This document shows, piece by piece, positions 9,987-18,585 of a stretch of 64,000 bases of DNA (positions are counted from its first letter, which is position 1; every line of letters begins with the position of its first letter). The stretch lies in contig JAWKNZ010000002.1 in the NCBI GenBank assembly GCA_041391425.1, forward strand, positions 248,001 to 312,000, written 5' to 3'. Under the pieces are notes generated by a model. It did no database searches. It worked only from the letters and a program-made list of their open reading frames with translations, and was not told where the DNA came from. This DNA comes from JAWKNZ01 sp041391425. Its GTDB lineage: Bacteria; Bdellovibrionota_B; Oligoflexia; Oligoflexales; JAWKNZ01. The translations under genes were made by a program, and so were the position numbers.

Positions 9987-10034
9987 AGTAAGTCTACTTG
10001 TGTGAGAGATTTATAGTTTTGCGATTATAAGAGA

Positions 10035-10517
10035 ATGGAGGTTATTTTGGAGCAGATGAATTTGAGATGGTATCGTTGGATTAAAAATCCTTTTAAAATT
10101 GAGAATGAAGAAGGGATGACCCTTATTGAAATAATCATTGTTGTTGCCTTGTTAGGTACATTGATGACCTATTTGATATCTTCAATTACCAATACAGCCG
10201 AAAATGCTAGGAAAGATCAGGCAAAACTTGGTATTGGGAATATTCGTAATGCGCTAAATATGTATCAGATTCACAATCATAAGTTTCCAACGACTGATGC
10301 AGGATTACAAGCATTACTAGAAAATCCAGATGGAAATAAGAAATGGCGTGGTCCTTATATTGAAAAAGAGAAGTTGATGGATCCATGGAATAATGAATTT
10401 GAATATGAGAGCGACGGACATAAGTACAAAATTACATCTGGTGGAACCGACGGTGAAGTTGGTACTGATGATGATATTGTCTACCCTGAAAAAGAAGCCG
10501 AGGGAGAAGGATCGTAA
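10035..10517 (+). CDS. gspG: Type II secretion major pseudopilin GspG
   Basis: Major subunit of the T2SS pseudopilus. Prepilin cleavage site EEG27|MTLIE with Glu at mature position 5, then a hydrophobic helix and the GspG C-terminal fold: FPTTDAGLQALLENP, KKWRGPYI, DPWNNEFEY and the Ca-binding-type GTDGEVGTDDDIVYP. The leader before the cleavage site is long (27 residues from the ATG). Alternative starts at TTG 10047 (GGAGG at 10037-10041) or ATG 10056 would give a shorter leader. Gene order F-G-H is canonical. Confidence 0.96.
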   Translation: MEVILEQMNLRWYRWIKNPFKIENEEGMTLIEIIIVVALLGTLMTYLISSITNTAENARKDQAKLGIGNIRNALNMYQIHNHKFPTTDAGLQALLENPDGNKKWRGPYIEKEKLMDPWNNEFEYESDGHKYKITSGGTDGEVGTDDDIVYPEKEAEGEGS

Positions 10518-10659
10518 AGGTCGGAATGGATTCCACCCGAGTTGAGGTTTTTTGAGGCTTCGGATGACTTCTAAGCCTTAAAAATCGTTATGCTGGGGAA
10601 ATACCAGATTTCCTACAGGAGGGCTTGCTTCACCCAGAAACTATATAATCTTATCTTAG
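10518..10659 (+). other. gspG-gspH spacer with small hairpins
   Basis: A 142-bp gap inside an otherwise tight operon. It holds two short inverted repeats: AGGCTT/AAGCCT with a 12-nt loop around 10553-10577, and GGAAAT/ATTTCC with a 5-nt loop around 10597-10613. Neither is followed by a T run. After the highly expressed major pseudopilin, such hairpins could stabilise the gspG mRNA or dampen downstream expression; this is inference. Confidence 0.25.
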
Positions 10660-11484
10660 GTGTCGACAATGTGTGGGACATTAAAGAATCTCCGCTTTTT
10701 GAAAGCTTATAACGATTATAAGAAACTACGTTATGGGCACGTAGAGTCCGCATTTACTCTAATAGAAATTATCATTGTTATCTCTCTTATTGCTTTTGTT
10801 TACGCTATCGCTATGCCTAACTTAGGTATGATGGGTGCAAATGAAGTCGCTGTGAAATTGGGGAGATTAAACTCCGACATTCGATCTGCTTATGATTTAG
10901 CTGTTTTGAGTGGAAAGTCTTATCGGATGGTGTTTGAATTAAAAAGTGGTGATTACTGGCTTGAGGAGACAGAAACACCTGACGTTAAGCTTGGTGATGA
11001 AAAAACTCCAGGTGATCCGACTGAAGATGAAATATTAGAAAAAAAGAGTATGTTTGATGAGACCTTTGAAGAATATGAAGAACTAGCGGGTGAAGAAGTC
11101 ACCAATCCAGAATCTGATAAAAAAATAGCTCCAGAGTCACCTGTCCTTTTAGCTAAAGAAAAACTGCAAGGTCCTGAATGGACCAAAGTCGATTCTCTCG
11201 AATGGAAAAAGCGCTCTTTAGGTGATGGGCTGATAATTAAAGATATGCAAGCAGAGCATCATCAAAGAAAAGTTAGCTTAGAGGTAGATGGTGAAAGCGC
11301 ACGTGGCTTTATCTATTTTTTACCAAATGGCTATGTTGAGGATGCTTATTTACATATCTATTATACTGATAACGATGGTGGAATTAATGAAGATAAGGAG
11401 CCTTATACAATTAAAACTAGTCCTTGGGAAGGCGTTGGTACTATCATTGACGGTTATGAAGAAATTGATTTAAGTTCTGACTAA
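10660..11484 (+). CDS. gspH: Type II secretion minor pseudopilin GspH-like
   Basis: 274 aa, longer than typical GspH (~160-200). N-terminal prepilin-type segment FTLIEIIIVISLIAF preceded by Ala rather than Gly at the -1 site (ESA31|FTLIE), with the mature Glu5 retained. The long, acidic middle (about 100-160, many E/D/P) looks like an insertion into the globular domain. The C-terminal part (GFIYFLPNGYVEDAYLHIY) resembles the GspH/FimT beta sheet. Start GTG 10660; ATG 10669 is an alternative. It is followed after 1 bp by gspI. Confidence 0.85.
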   Translation: MSTMCGTLKNLRFLKAYNDYKKLRYGHVESAFTLIEIIIVISLIAFVYAIAMPNLGMMGANEVAVKLGRLNSDIRSAYDLAVLSGKSYRMVFELKSGDYWLEETETPDVKLGDEKTPGDPTEDEILEKKSMFDETFEEYEELAGEEVTNPESDKKIAPESPVLLAKEKLQGPEWTKVDSLEWKKRSLGDGLIIKDMQAEHHQRKVSLEVDGESARGFIYFLPNGYVEDAYLHIYYTDNDGGINEDKEPYTIKTSPWEGVGTIIDGYEEIDLSSD

Positions 11485-11485
11485 T

Positions 11486-12187
11486 GTGAGTAGATGTATT
11501 TTGAATATCGACAGTGACAATAATAGCGTTAGAAAACGCAGCGAACAGAGTTTTACTCTTATTGAAACCATTATAGCACTTGGCTTAATGGTCACCGTTA
11601 TTATGGAAATTGGTAATGTTCAAGGTAATGCGGTGTATTTTTCAAGTTATGAAAGAAATGCGACGCAGGCGGCTTGGCTTGCTAAAGGGTTTATGTCGCA
11701 GGTTGAGTATGAGTGGAACACGCGGGCATTTAGTGAGCTTGAATTTAAAGTTCCCGAGAGAGATATCCCAGAGTTTGATGGGTTCACATATGCTATTAAT
11801 ATTGAAGAATGGAAGCTGCCTTTGATGGACTTATTAACTGGCGGTGGTGGAGGTGGCGATGAAGGAGGCGAATCCGCCCCTGAAGCAGATATTATTCGTT
11901 CTCAAGTAAAGAATATCTTGGGTGATGATCTTTTGAAAATTGCTCAAGTTGAAGTCTTTTGGGCGGAGGGTGCTAGAAAAGAATCGGTTTCAGTTGCAAT
12001 GCTTCTTACCAATCAAAAAGGCTTGGATGAGAAGATTGCTTTATTGCAAGCTCCTAGCACTCCTAGTGGTGGTGGGAACTCTAGTGCAGGCGGTGGAAAT
12101 CCTCCAGGGTCAGGCGCGGGTGCCTCAAGTCCTGGAAAATCTGGAGGCAATCCTTTGGGTGGGAGTTCTCAGGGTGGTGACAAATAG
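11486..12187 (+). CDS. gspI: Type II secretion minor pseudopilin GspI-like with Gly-rich tail
   Basis: 233 aa. Prepilin segment FTLIETIIALGLMVTVIME with Ser at the -1 cleavage position (QS22|FTLIE) in place of Gly, and mature Glu5 present. The globular part fits GspI (QAAWLAKGFMSQVEYEW; FDGFTYAINIEEW; KIAQVEVFWAEG), but it is interrupted by a GGGGGGDEGG stretch and ends in a ~40-residue Gly/Ser/Pro tail of unknown use. The GTG start is placed 1 bp after the gspH stop, implying coupling. Confidence 0.85.
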   Translation: MSRCILNIDSDNNSVRKRSEQSFTLIETIIALGLMVTVIMEIGNVQGNAVYFSSYERNATQAAWLAKGFMSQVEYEWNTRAFSELEFKVPERDIPEFDGFTYAINIEEWKLPLMDLLTGGGGGGDEGGESAPEADIIRSQVKNILGDDLLKIAQVEVFWAEGARKESVSVAMLLTNQKGLDEKIALLQAPSTPSGGGNSSAGGGNPPGSGAGASSPGKSGGNPLGGSSQGGDK

Positions 12188-12239
12188 AATGGTCATTTTA
12201 GAATAATTTAATGTCTACGGAGCTATTCTGAGTTAAAAG

Positions 12240-13007
12240 GTGGCATTTGTGAATAAAGCTGATGCTAAAATTTATGTAACCTCATCTAGAGGCTTTACGT
12301 TATTAGAAGTTGTTATCACTATTGGCATTTTGCTTACAATGATGATTGCAATTACAACAATGTTGCGTGGAAGCTTCGATATCCGTTTTGCTCTTTCCCA
12401 GGAAGGGCAAGTTACCCATCGCCTAAATACGGCTATGGAAAAGATTTCTTCGGATTTAGCCCATGCCTATATTTTGTCTTCTAAAGACGTCAATAGAAAT
12501 CCCTCTGACCGGTATTTTAAGACTATTTTTAAGATAGATAAAAGTTTCTCTGGTGATAAGCTGGCTTTTACAACGATGAATCACCAGCCATTGAGGGCTA
12601 ATGCCAAAGAATCCGATAGTTCTTATGTTGTTTATGAAATTCAAGATTCTAAGAAAATTCCTGGTCGTAAGAATCTATATCGAGGGGCTTTTGTGCGTAT
12701 TCCTGCGGATTTCAAGGATGATCCTCCGATGAATTTGCTTGCAAAAAATATTAAGACTATTGTTTTCGAGGCTTGGCAAGGAGATGGTTGGTCGAAGGAT
12801 AAATGGAATTCTGAGAGTCGAGAGACGCGCGATAAAATTCCACATATGGTCAGAGTTAGTATCGAGGCATGGAGTGAAGATTTAGAAGAAGGAGAGACGC
12901 CAGGTCCTGCACATGAAGCAACACTTAAGTACCAAACAATCATATACTTAACTAGTGCATCTAAATTTGATGAGCTTAAGCAAAAATCAAAAAATCTTAA
13001 ACTTTAA
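12240..13007 (+). CDS. gspJ: Type II secretion minor pseudopilin GspJ
   Basis: 255 aa. Canonical prepilin site SSRG18|FTLLE, hydrophobic helix VVITIGILLTMMIAITTM, then the GspJ globular domain (LNTAMEKISSDLAHAYI near the helix end and a beta-rich C-terminal half with VRVSIEAWSEDLEEGE). GspJ, with GspI and GspK, forms the tip complex that nucleates the pseudopilus. GTG 12240 is the first start; a second GTG at 12249 has AAGG at 12237-12240 at better spacing. Confidence 0.9.
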   Translation: MAFVNKADAKIYVTSSRGFTLLEVVITIGILLTMMIAITTMLRGSFDIRFALSQEGQVTHRLNTAMEKISSDLAHAYILSSKDVNRNPSDRYFKTIFKIDKSFSGDKLAFTTMNHQPLRANAKESDSSYVVYEIQDSKKIPGRKNLYRGAFVRIPADFKDDPPMNLLAKNIKTIVFEAWQGDGWSKDKWNSESRETRDKIPHMVRVSIEAWSEDLEEGETPGPAHEATLKYQTIIYLTSASKFDELKQKSKNLKL

Positions 13008-13080
13008 ACAGGTTTCGACATCAGTCTGAAAGTACCAGGGATTTTATAAACTAATTTTTGTCGTTTTATAACAGGTATGC

Positions 13081-14355
13081 ATGAAAAAAAAAGACAATAA
13101 AACTCGTCTGATTAAATTACCCAAAACATATTGGGGATTTCCTATTGAGTCTGATGATGACAAAGGGACTAGTCTTACCTCACTTCCAAGCCAAAATGAC
13201 AAACACAAGCAAGGAATTGCTTTGTTAATTGCTATTATGGTCGTCGCCATTGTGATGGGTTTTATAGCTGATTTAATTATTTCATCTTCTGTTAATGTTG
13301 AGCTTGCTATGGGGCAGAGAGATCGTATTAAATCAGAGTTTATTGCGAAGTCGGGGATAAATCTTGGAGAATTTCTTACGAGTATCGATTGGGGCATTGA
13401 TTTGTATATGGCTCAGAATAAACAAAAGCCAACTGATGGCATTGGAGATATTTGGGCAATGCTTAATGGTTTGCCAATAGGTGGGTCTACCCTTGAGCTT
13501 CTTGCTGGTATGCAGGAAAAGTTCAAGTTGAATGCAGTCAATGATAGTAGTGTTCTCGACCAAATAAAGCTATTGGATGGACAGTTTGTTTTAAATATTT
13601 CTGACGAAAGCAGTAAAATTAATGTTAATTATTGTTACAAAGGACGTTGTACACAGGTTATTCACATGTTGGAAGCTTTGATGTCATGTCCTGCTGAACG
13701 TGCCTTTTTAGATAAAAAAGGCATTAAAATTAAGGAGTTAATATATCGCATTAAAGATTTTATAGATGATAATAATAAGGCTGAAGGTGAGTCTGGGTAT
13801 AGCGATGAGAATGATCCTTATTTAGATAAAAAACCCAAGTATCAGGTAAAAAATGCGCCATTTGACTCACTCGAAGAACTTAAACTAGTGGAAGGTTGGG
13901 ATGATGAGGTGCATGCAGTGTTTTCTCCTTATTTGACTGTGTATCCCTTTCAGACCTCTGGCCGAGACGTTGCTACGATTAATATTAATACGGCAAGCCG
14001 GTCAATGCTGGCGTGTTTGATTCCTGATGACCTTAAAGATGAATGTCGAGAAAAATTTGTCATTAGAATGTTCAATCAATCTGAAGAAAAGGCAAACTTT
14101 TCTGATGATGGTGACATGAAAAAAGTTTTGAAGGATTTGGTTTGTTACAACGGTGATGGCTCAAATACATCGAGTTCAAATGATAAATCAGCTTGGTTTG
14201 CAGCAAGTTCTAAAGTTTTTAGATTAGAAGCTAAAGGTGAAGTAGGCAATCAAAGGCGGAAGCTGATCGTTGTGATCGAACGCCTTGATCCAAAAGAAAT
14301 GAAGAGGCAAAAGACAACGAAATCATTCAATTTGCTTTATTGGAAATTAATCTAA
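13081..14355 (+). CDS. gspK: Type II secretion minor pseudopilin GspK
   Basis: 424 aa. Prepilin site KHKQG45|IALLIAIMVV, lacking Glu5 as is normal for GspK, the tip subunit. The large extra domain typical of GspK follows, with a helix-hairpin-helix-like region (NININTASRSMLACLIPDDL) and the SESSKINVNYCYKG-type core. Cysteines at CYKGRC and SCPAE may form disulfides in the periplasm. ATG start preceded by ACAGG. The leader before the cleavage site is 45 residues, longer than usual. Confidence 0.92.
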   Translation: MKKKDNKTRLIKLPKTYWGFPIESDDDKGTSLTSLPSQNDKHKQGIALLIAIMVVAIVMGFIADLIISSSVNVELAMGQRDRIKSEFIAKSGINLGEFLTSIDWGIDLYMAQNKQKPTDGIGDIWAMLNGLPIGGSTLELLAGMQEKFKLNAVNDSSVLDQIKLLDGQFVLNISDESSKINVNYCYKGRCTQVIHMLEALMSCPAERAFLDKKGIKIKELIYRIKDFIDDNNKAEGESGYSDENDPYLDKKPKYQVKNAPFDSLEELKLVEGWDDEVHAVFSPYLTVYPFQTSGRDVATININTASRSMLACLIPDDLKDECREKFVIRMFNQSEEKANFSDDGDMKKVLKDLVCYNGDGSNTSSSNDKSAWFAASSKVFRLEAKGEVGNQRRKLIVVIERLDPKEMKRQKTTKSFNLLYWKLI

Positions 14356-14534
14356 TCTATAGCTAACTGGATCATATAGATAGAGGCAGTAATCTTCTTA
14401 ATTATAGCTTTAATCGATATCGATAATTATGAATCTGTTTATAAGTATATCAGTGAATTTTTCAAAAAGTTTGACACTGATGTGTTTGACGAGAGAAAAT
14501 AAACTATGACTCTTCATCAAAAAGGTTAAGTTAA

Positions 14535-16205
14535 ATGCAAAAAATTATCGGGCTTGATATCGGGAGTTATTCGATTAAAGCTGTAGAAATTGTAAATACC
14601 TTTAAGTCTTATGAAATTTCTAATTTTTATGAAAATGTAATTCCTCATATTGATGAACTTTCTCCAGACGTAGTCATTCCGGCTTGTATGGAACAGCTTT
14701 TTAGAGAAAATGAAATAGAGGCAGATAGAATTGTTACGGCGATGCCTGGGCAATATATATCGAGTAGAATATTGCCTTTTAACTTCTCTGACCCTAGAAA
14801 AATCAGTGCAGCCATTCTTTCAGAGGTTGAGGATGTAGTGCCTTTTAATCTTGATGATATGATTATTGACCATCAGGTCCTTGGTAGCATGGATGAGCAG
14901 ACTATTGCGCTAGTTGTCATGACAAGAAAGAACTTTTTAGCAAGTTTTTTAGATCATTTGCAGAGAATAAATATCGATCCGAAGTTAGTAGATGTTGATA
15001 GTCTGGCTTTTTATAATTTATGTCCATATCTACCTATGGATCCCGACAAATGTTATGGCATTGTCGATGTTGGTCATGAAAAGACCTCAGTCTGTATCGT
15101 ACAAGATGGCGTATTGCGTATGTTTAGATCAATTAACTTAGGTGGACGTTATCTCACTGAGTTTTTGGCAAGAGATTTAGAAACAGATTTTAACAATGCG
15201 CAGCGAATTAAGCATGAAGTTAGTCAAATTTTTTGTGATGAAGATAACGGAGCTGATCTTCAGGCTGATGATAGGATGGTGGCAGAACGTATTACATTAG
15301 CTTCAAATGCAATAGTTAAAGAATTAGGGCGTACTTTTTATGCTTTTAAAACCTGGGAAAAGGCACCTATCTCAGGTGTGTTTCTTTCGGGAGGTACCGC
15401 TTCGATAAAGAATTTTGATAAATATTTATCAAATCATCTAGAAGTGCAGGTTGTCGGTAATCGTCTAGAAGACTCAGAATTAAAGATGAACCCAAATTTA
15501 TCGAGTAAGATGAATTGCATGGCTCAAGGTATTTCTATTGGAATTCGAGCTATTAGCTCTGTGAAGCGCCATTCTCAGATAAATTTACGAAAAGATGAAT
15601 TTGCATATATTCAAGACTATGAATCAGTTTTAAGAGTAGCAGCGGAAGCATTTAAAATAGTGGCGTCGGCCTTGGCTCTTTTAGCAATATTGTACGGATT
15701 TCAATTCTTTTCTTACAATCGTCATATTGTGGAGTTGCAGGAGAAATATAAGAAGGGATATGCTGCGGCATTTCCTGATGCAAAGAAGAAAATTAATAAA
15801 AGTAACTATACATTAAGCAGAATGAGAAAGGATGCCAACTCTAAATTTAATAGCCGGACAAAAGAAATGAAAAAGGCTATTTCTGAATTTGTAAATATAA
15901 ATTCTTCGAGTGGTTCTTTGATTGCGTTAAATGCGATCTCTAATGCTATACCTAAAGAATTAAAATTAGATGTAACTCGCTATGAATTTTTATTTAATCC
16001 GGATGGAACTGGGCGTGTGATTATAAAAGGTGAAACAGATACGTATGATACGTCTGGAGCTATTTTAGAAGAAATAAAGAAAATTGATATTTTCGATCAA
16101 GTGCAGGAAAAATCGTCAGGTTATAAGCCTGGGACTGATCAGAAAGTTATAGAATTTGTTATTCATGCTGATTTTATCGGTTCAATGCGACTTGATGAGG
16201 CTTAA
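14535..16205 (+). CDS. gspL: Type II secretion GspL-like (PilM-type actin-fold) platform protein
   Basis: 556 aa. Residues 1-~335 form an actin/PilM-like fold: the opening strand IIGLDIGSYSIKAVEI, the second phosphate loop GIVDVGHEKTSVCIV, and the adenosine motif GVFLSGGTASI. One membrane helix follows at about 370-393 (ALALLAILYGFQFF), then a periplasmic coiled coil and a ferredoxin-like domain. This joins the jobs of PilM and PilN and matches GspL, which recruits GspE to the membrane. gspM begins 6 bp after the stop. Confidence 0.9.
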   Translation: MQKIIGLDIGSYSIKAVEIVNTFKSYEISNFYENVIPHIDELSPDVVIPACMEQLFRENEIEADRIVTAMPGQYISSRILPFNFSDPRKISAAILSEVEDVVPFNLDDMIIDHQVLGSMDEQTIALVVMTRKNFLASFLDHLQRINIDPKLVDVDSLAFYNLCPYLPMDPDKCYGIVDVGHEKTSVCIVQDGVLRMFRSINLGGRYLTEFLARDLETDFNNAQRIKHEVSQIFCDEDNGADLQADDRMVAERITLASNAIVKELGRTFYAFKTWEKAPISGVFLSGGTASIKNFDKYLSNHLEVQVVGNRLEDSELKMNPNLSSKMNCMAQGISIGIRAISSVKRHSQINLRKDEFAYIQDYESVLRVAAEAFKIVASALALLAILYGFQFFSYNRHIVELQEKYKKGYAAAFPDAKKKINKSNYTLSRMRKDANSKFNSRTKEMKKAISEFVNINSSSGSLIALNAISNAIPKELKLDVTRYEFLFNPDGTGRVIIKGETDTYDTSGAILEEIKKIDIFDQVQEKSSGYKPGTDQKVIEFVIHADFIGSMRLDEA

Positions 16206-16211
16206 TACTAT

Positions 16212-16865
16212 ATGAGTGCTGCCACCGAAGTAGTTGATAAAGTAAAAGGAAAATTTTTTGATTTAACCGAGGGTGTTAAACAAAAAATTTTTGGTACTAA
16301 TAACGAAAACATTGATTTTGTGATGGATAGCTTTTATAAGTTAGAACCATCACAACGTAATGCTGTTTTGTTAGGTATTATTGGCGGCATAGGCTTATTT
16401 GTCTTAGCTGCCGTTTGGTTGTATTTTGCCCAAGTTTCTGCTTTGAAGAAAGAATTGAGTCAAACTTTTGCTGCAATGCATGAGTTTGAAAACCTACAAA
16501 CTCAAAAAAAACTTATCGAAAGTGAATTTGACGGCTTAGTTAAATCGGTATCTAGAAAAACAAATTCATTAAAAATAAAGCCTTTCTTTGAAAAGTTAGC
16601 TAAACAGCATCAAGTTACAATCGAAGGATTAGAAGAATCACGAGTACCCTTACCGGCAGATAATCCTTTGTCTGAGCGTATGGAGCAAATTTCGGTTAAG
16701 TTACGCTTGCCAAAAATTTCTATACCTAAGCTTTTAAATTTTCTTGTGGAAATAGAAAAAGCGGGGAAGTATTTACGCATCCAAGATCTACAAGTCCAAG
16801 GGCGATATGGTACCAAACTGTTTTTCGATGCTAACGTTAAAACACGTGGATATATTGTGAAATAA
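16212..16865 (+). CDS. gspM: Type II secretion GspM-like protein
   Basis: 217 aa. Cytoplasmic N-terminus of about 50 residues, a membrane helix (AVLLGIIGGIGLFVLAAVWL, about 51-71), a coiled-coil stretch and a small periplasmic ferredoxin-like domain ending in GRYGTKLFFDANVKTRGYIV. Size, topology and position next to gspL identify it as GspM/PilO-like; sequence motifs alone would be weak. It partners with GspL in the inner-membrane platform. Confidence 0.85.
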   Translation: MSAATEVVDKVKGKFFDLTEGVKQKIFGTNNENIDFVMDSFYKLEPSQRNAVLLGIIGGIGLFVLAAVWLYFAQVSALKKELSQTFAAMHEFENLQTQKKLIESEFDGLVKSVSRKTNSLKIKPFFEKLAKQHQVTIEGLEESRVPLPADNPLSERMEQISVKLRLPKISIPKLLNFLVEIEKAGKYLRIQDLQVQGRYGTKLFFDANVKTRGYIVK

Positions 16866-16937
16866 ACCTTTTCTCATCTAATCTCGAATTACTCGATCCG
16901 TAGCTGTTATCAAAAGAATGGTCATTAGAGAGTTGTT

Positions 16938-17870
16938 ATGAAAAAAATATCAAAGGTAGCTGGATTTAGTGTGTTTTTTGTCTTTGCATTTTGTTTCTTT
17001 CTCTTTTTTACTTTTCCATATGAAATTCTTAAAGAAGCTTTATCCGAAAAAATATCATCCATGTCCGGATTGAATATAAGAATTGGTGAGCTAGGGCCTT
17101 CATTTCCAATGGGATTATCTGTTGAAAATATTGTTATAAATTCTAAGCATGGCGCTGAACTAAAATTCAAGAAAGTCGATGCTTCGATGAGTCTATTGGC
17201 ACTATTAATGGGAGGCATTGGTGCTGATATTGTAATAAATAGTGGCAATAATGATTATTTATCTATTGAAGGAAAACTAGGAATTCTATCACTTCTTATA
17301 GATAATAATTTTCTGCCCAAAAAAGTGAATATAAAGTCACAGAAATTTCCCATAGGAGGAATTGTTGATTTTATATTGGCTATGGAAGCAAACTCTCCGA
17401 CGGCGAACCCACTAGTTTCTCCAATATTAAAGCAGATAAACTTTTCAGCGAAATTACAGTCGGATATAAAGGCAAACCTGGATGTGTCGGATCCAGTGGG
17501 CTCTAGTGGTAACTTGGATATATCTTTTAGTGATGCCGTTCTAAAAATGACAGACCCAAGTTTGGAAATGCCAAATCAAAATTTTAAGCATGCAAAAATT
17601 ACTGCCGGCCTTTCAAAAGGAGTGTTTACTATCGCAACAGGATCCGGATTAGTTTCTTCAGATATAAGCTTGACAGTAGGGGGAAATGTATCTTTAAAAC
17701 AGCCTCCGGAGCGTTCAATATTAGCTATGGATGTAGGCGTTGAGTTAAAAGGGCCTTTAAAAGAGCAATTTGGATTTGTCATGGATGCTATATCAGGATC
17801 TCAAAGAGATGGAAAGATGTCTATGAAAATAGGTGGCACTTTGAATCAGCCAAACGTTGATTATTACTAA
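16938..17870 (+). CDS. gspN: Type II secretion GspN-like protein
   Basis: 310 aa. N-terminal membrane anchor (about 7-27, very Phe-rich), then a periplasmic domain with an AsmA-like feel: FPYEILKEALSEKISSMSG, IRIGELGPSFPMGL, then repeated beta strands (GNLDISFSDAVLKM). This matches the GspN family found in T2SS operons of deltaproteobacteria-like organisms, which is often the last gene as here. Its exact role is not established. No T-run terminator is obvious after it. Confidence 0.82.
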   Translation: MKKISKVAGFSVFFVFAFCFFLFFTFPYEILKEALSEKISSMSGLNIRIGELGPSFPMGLSVENIVINSKHGAELKFKKVDASMSLLALLMGGIGADIVINSGNNDYLSIEGKLGILSLLIDNNFLPKKVNIKSQKFPIGGIVDFILAMEANSPTANPLVSPILKQINFSAKLQSDIKANLDVSDPVGSSGNLDISFSDAVLKMTDPSLEMPNQNFKHAKITAGLSKGVFTIATGSGLVSSDISLTVGGNVSLKQPPERSILAMDVGVELKGPLKEQFGFVMDAISGSQRDGKMSMKIGGTLNQPNVDYY

Positions 17871-17960
17871 GAGTAAAGCAATATTTTTACTTTCACTAAA
17901 TTGATTTAACTTTATAGTGTAAGTAGCTAATTGGTTCAAGATTAGCACCATCTTGAAATT

Positions 17961-17989
17961 TTGACAGATCTTTCGATATCAATTAAAAT
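17961..17989 (+). promoter_or_regulatory. Sigma70-type promoter of the 18.0-kb gene
   Basis: TTGACA (17961-17966), 17-bp spacer, TAAAAT (17984-17989). It lies 39 bp upstream of the ATG at 18028. Read directly from sequence; activity is inferred. It suggests that transcription after the T2SS operon restarts here. Confidence 0.6.
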
Positions 17990-18027
17990 TAGTTTAAGAC
18001 TATAAATCAAGAAGCACCAAGCAATCT

Positions 18028-18402
18028 ATGCGCGATTATTTAGCTCAGGCTGTTACAGCGTTGGAAGTATATCTTGACCGAGGTAAGGTTATTCTGGGTC
18101 ATTTGCATGAAAATGATTTGGAGTCCGCTATACAGCTGGCGTCTAATAGGAAAGCTGCCTTTTATAATTTTCGAGCAGCTGAAGCTGAAGTAACGAAATT
18201 AGGTCTAGATGTGGCGAAAGATGCTAAATTTCAAGATCTTTGGCAACAAATCAGATCTCTCAATACTGAAATTGATACCTCTTTAGTGCAACTACAAGAT
18301 GAACTTGAAGAAAAGATGATCCGATTCAAAAAGAATCGAATGGATTTTGAAAGATATAAATCTGGGATACAAAAGCCTAGAACTGTTACCACGCCGGTAT
18401 AA
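18028..18402 (+). CDS. Small helical coiled-coil protein, function unknown
   Basis: 124 aa, no signal peptide or membrane segment. Nearly all helical by composition, with heptad-like spacing in DTSLVQLQDELEEKMIRFKKNRMDFERYK and conserved-looking aromatics. Size and helix pattern recall flagellar export chaperones of the FliT/FlgN kind, but no diagnostic motif is present, so I leave it unassigned. It has its own sigma70-type promoter and stands upstream of the glycosyltransferase/TPR gene. Confidence 0.65.
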   Translation: MRDYLAQAVTALEVYLDRGKVILGHLHENDLESAIQLASNRKAAFYNFRAAEAEVTKLGLDVAKDAKFQDLWQQIRSLNTEIDTSLVQLQDELEEKMIRFKKNRMDFERYKSGIQKPRTVTTPV

Positions 18403-18543
18403 TTTCTTTCCGGAAGTGGTGTTTCTATAAAGAAGTTATCTGATGTTTGGGATTCAAAGGTGTAAAAAGTATTGGATTTATACAAAATCACAGTGAGGGT
18501 ACTCTTCGCAGACAACGCAGGAACCTTCAGGTCAGATAACCTC

Positions 18544-18570
18544 TAAAAATTTTCATAATCTAACCGCTAT
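18544..18570 (+). promoter_or_regulatory. Possible sigma28 (FliA)-like promoter
   Basis: TAAA (18544-18547), 15-bp spacer, ACCGCTAT (18563-18570), compared with the FliA consensus TAAA-N15-GCCGATAA. The -10 element matches 5 of 8. It ends 15 bp before the ATG at 18586, with the GGGGAG ribosome-binding site in between. Weak alone, but a second, better copy stands before the lytic transglycosylase gene. Confidence 0.35.
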
Positions 18571-18585
18571 ATGGGGAGAAATTAG

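Noticed and set aside
2320..17870. Type IV pilus rather than T2SS
   Set aside because: GspC, GspD, GspG-K, GspL, GspM and GspN together are specific to T2SS, and no pilT, pilA or pilQ is present.
18480..18545. Structured-looking leader before the glycosyltransferase, checked as a riboswitch
   Set aside because: Short pairings (ACCTTCAGGT) only; no match to a riboswitch class I know (glycine, c-di-GMP, c-di-AMP, TPP or others).
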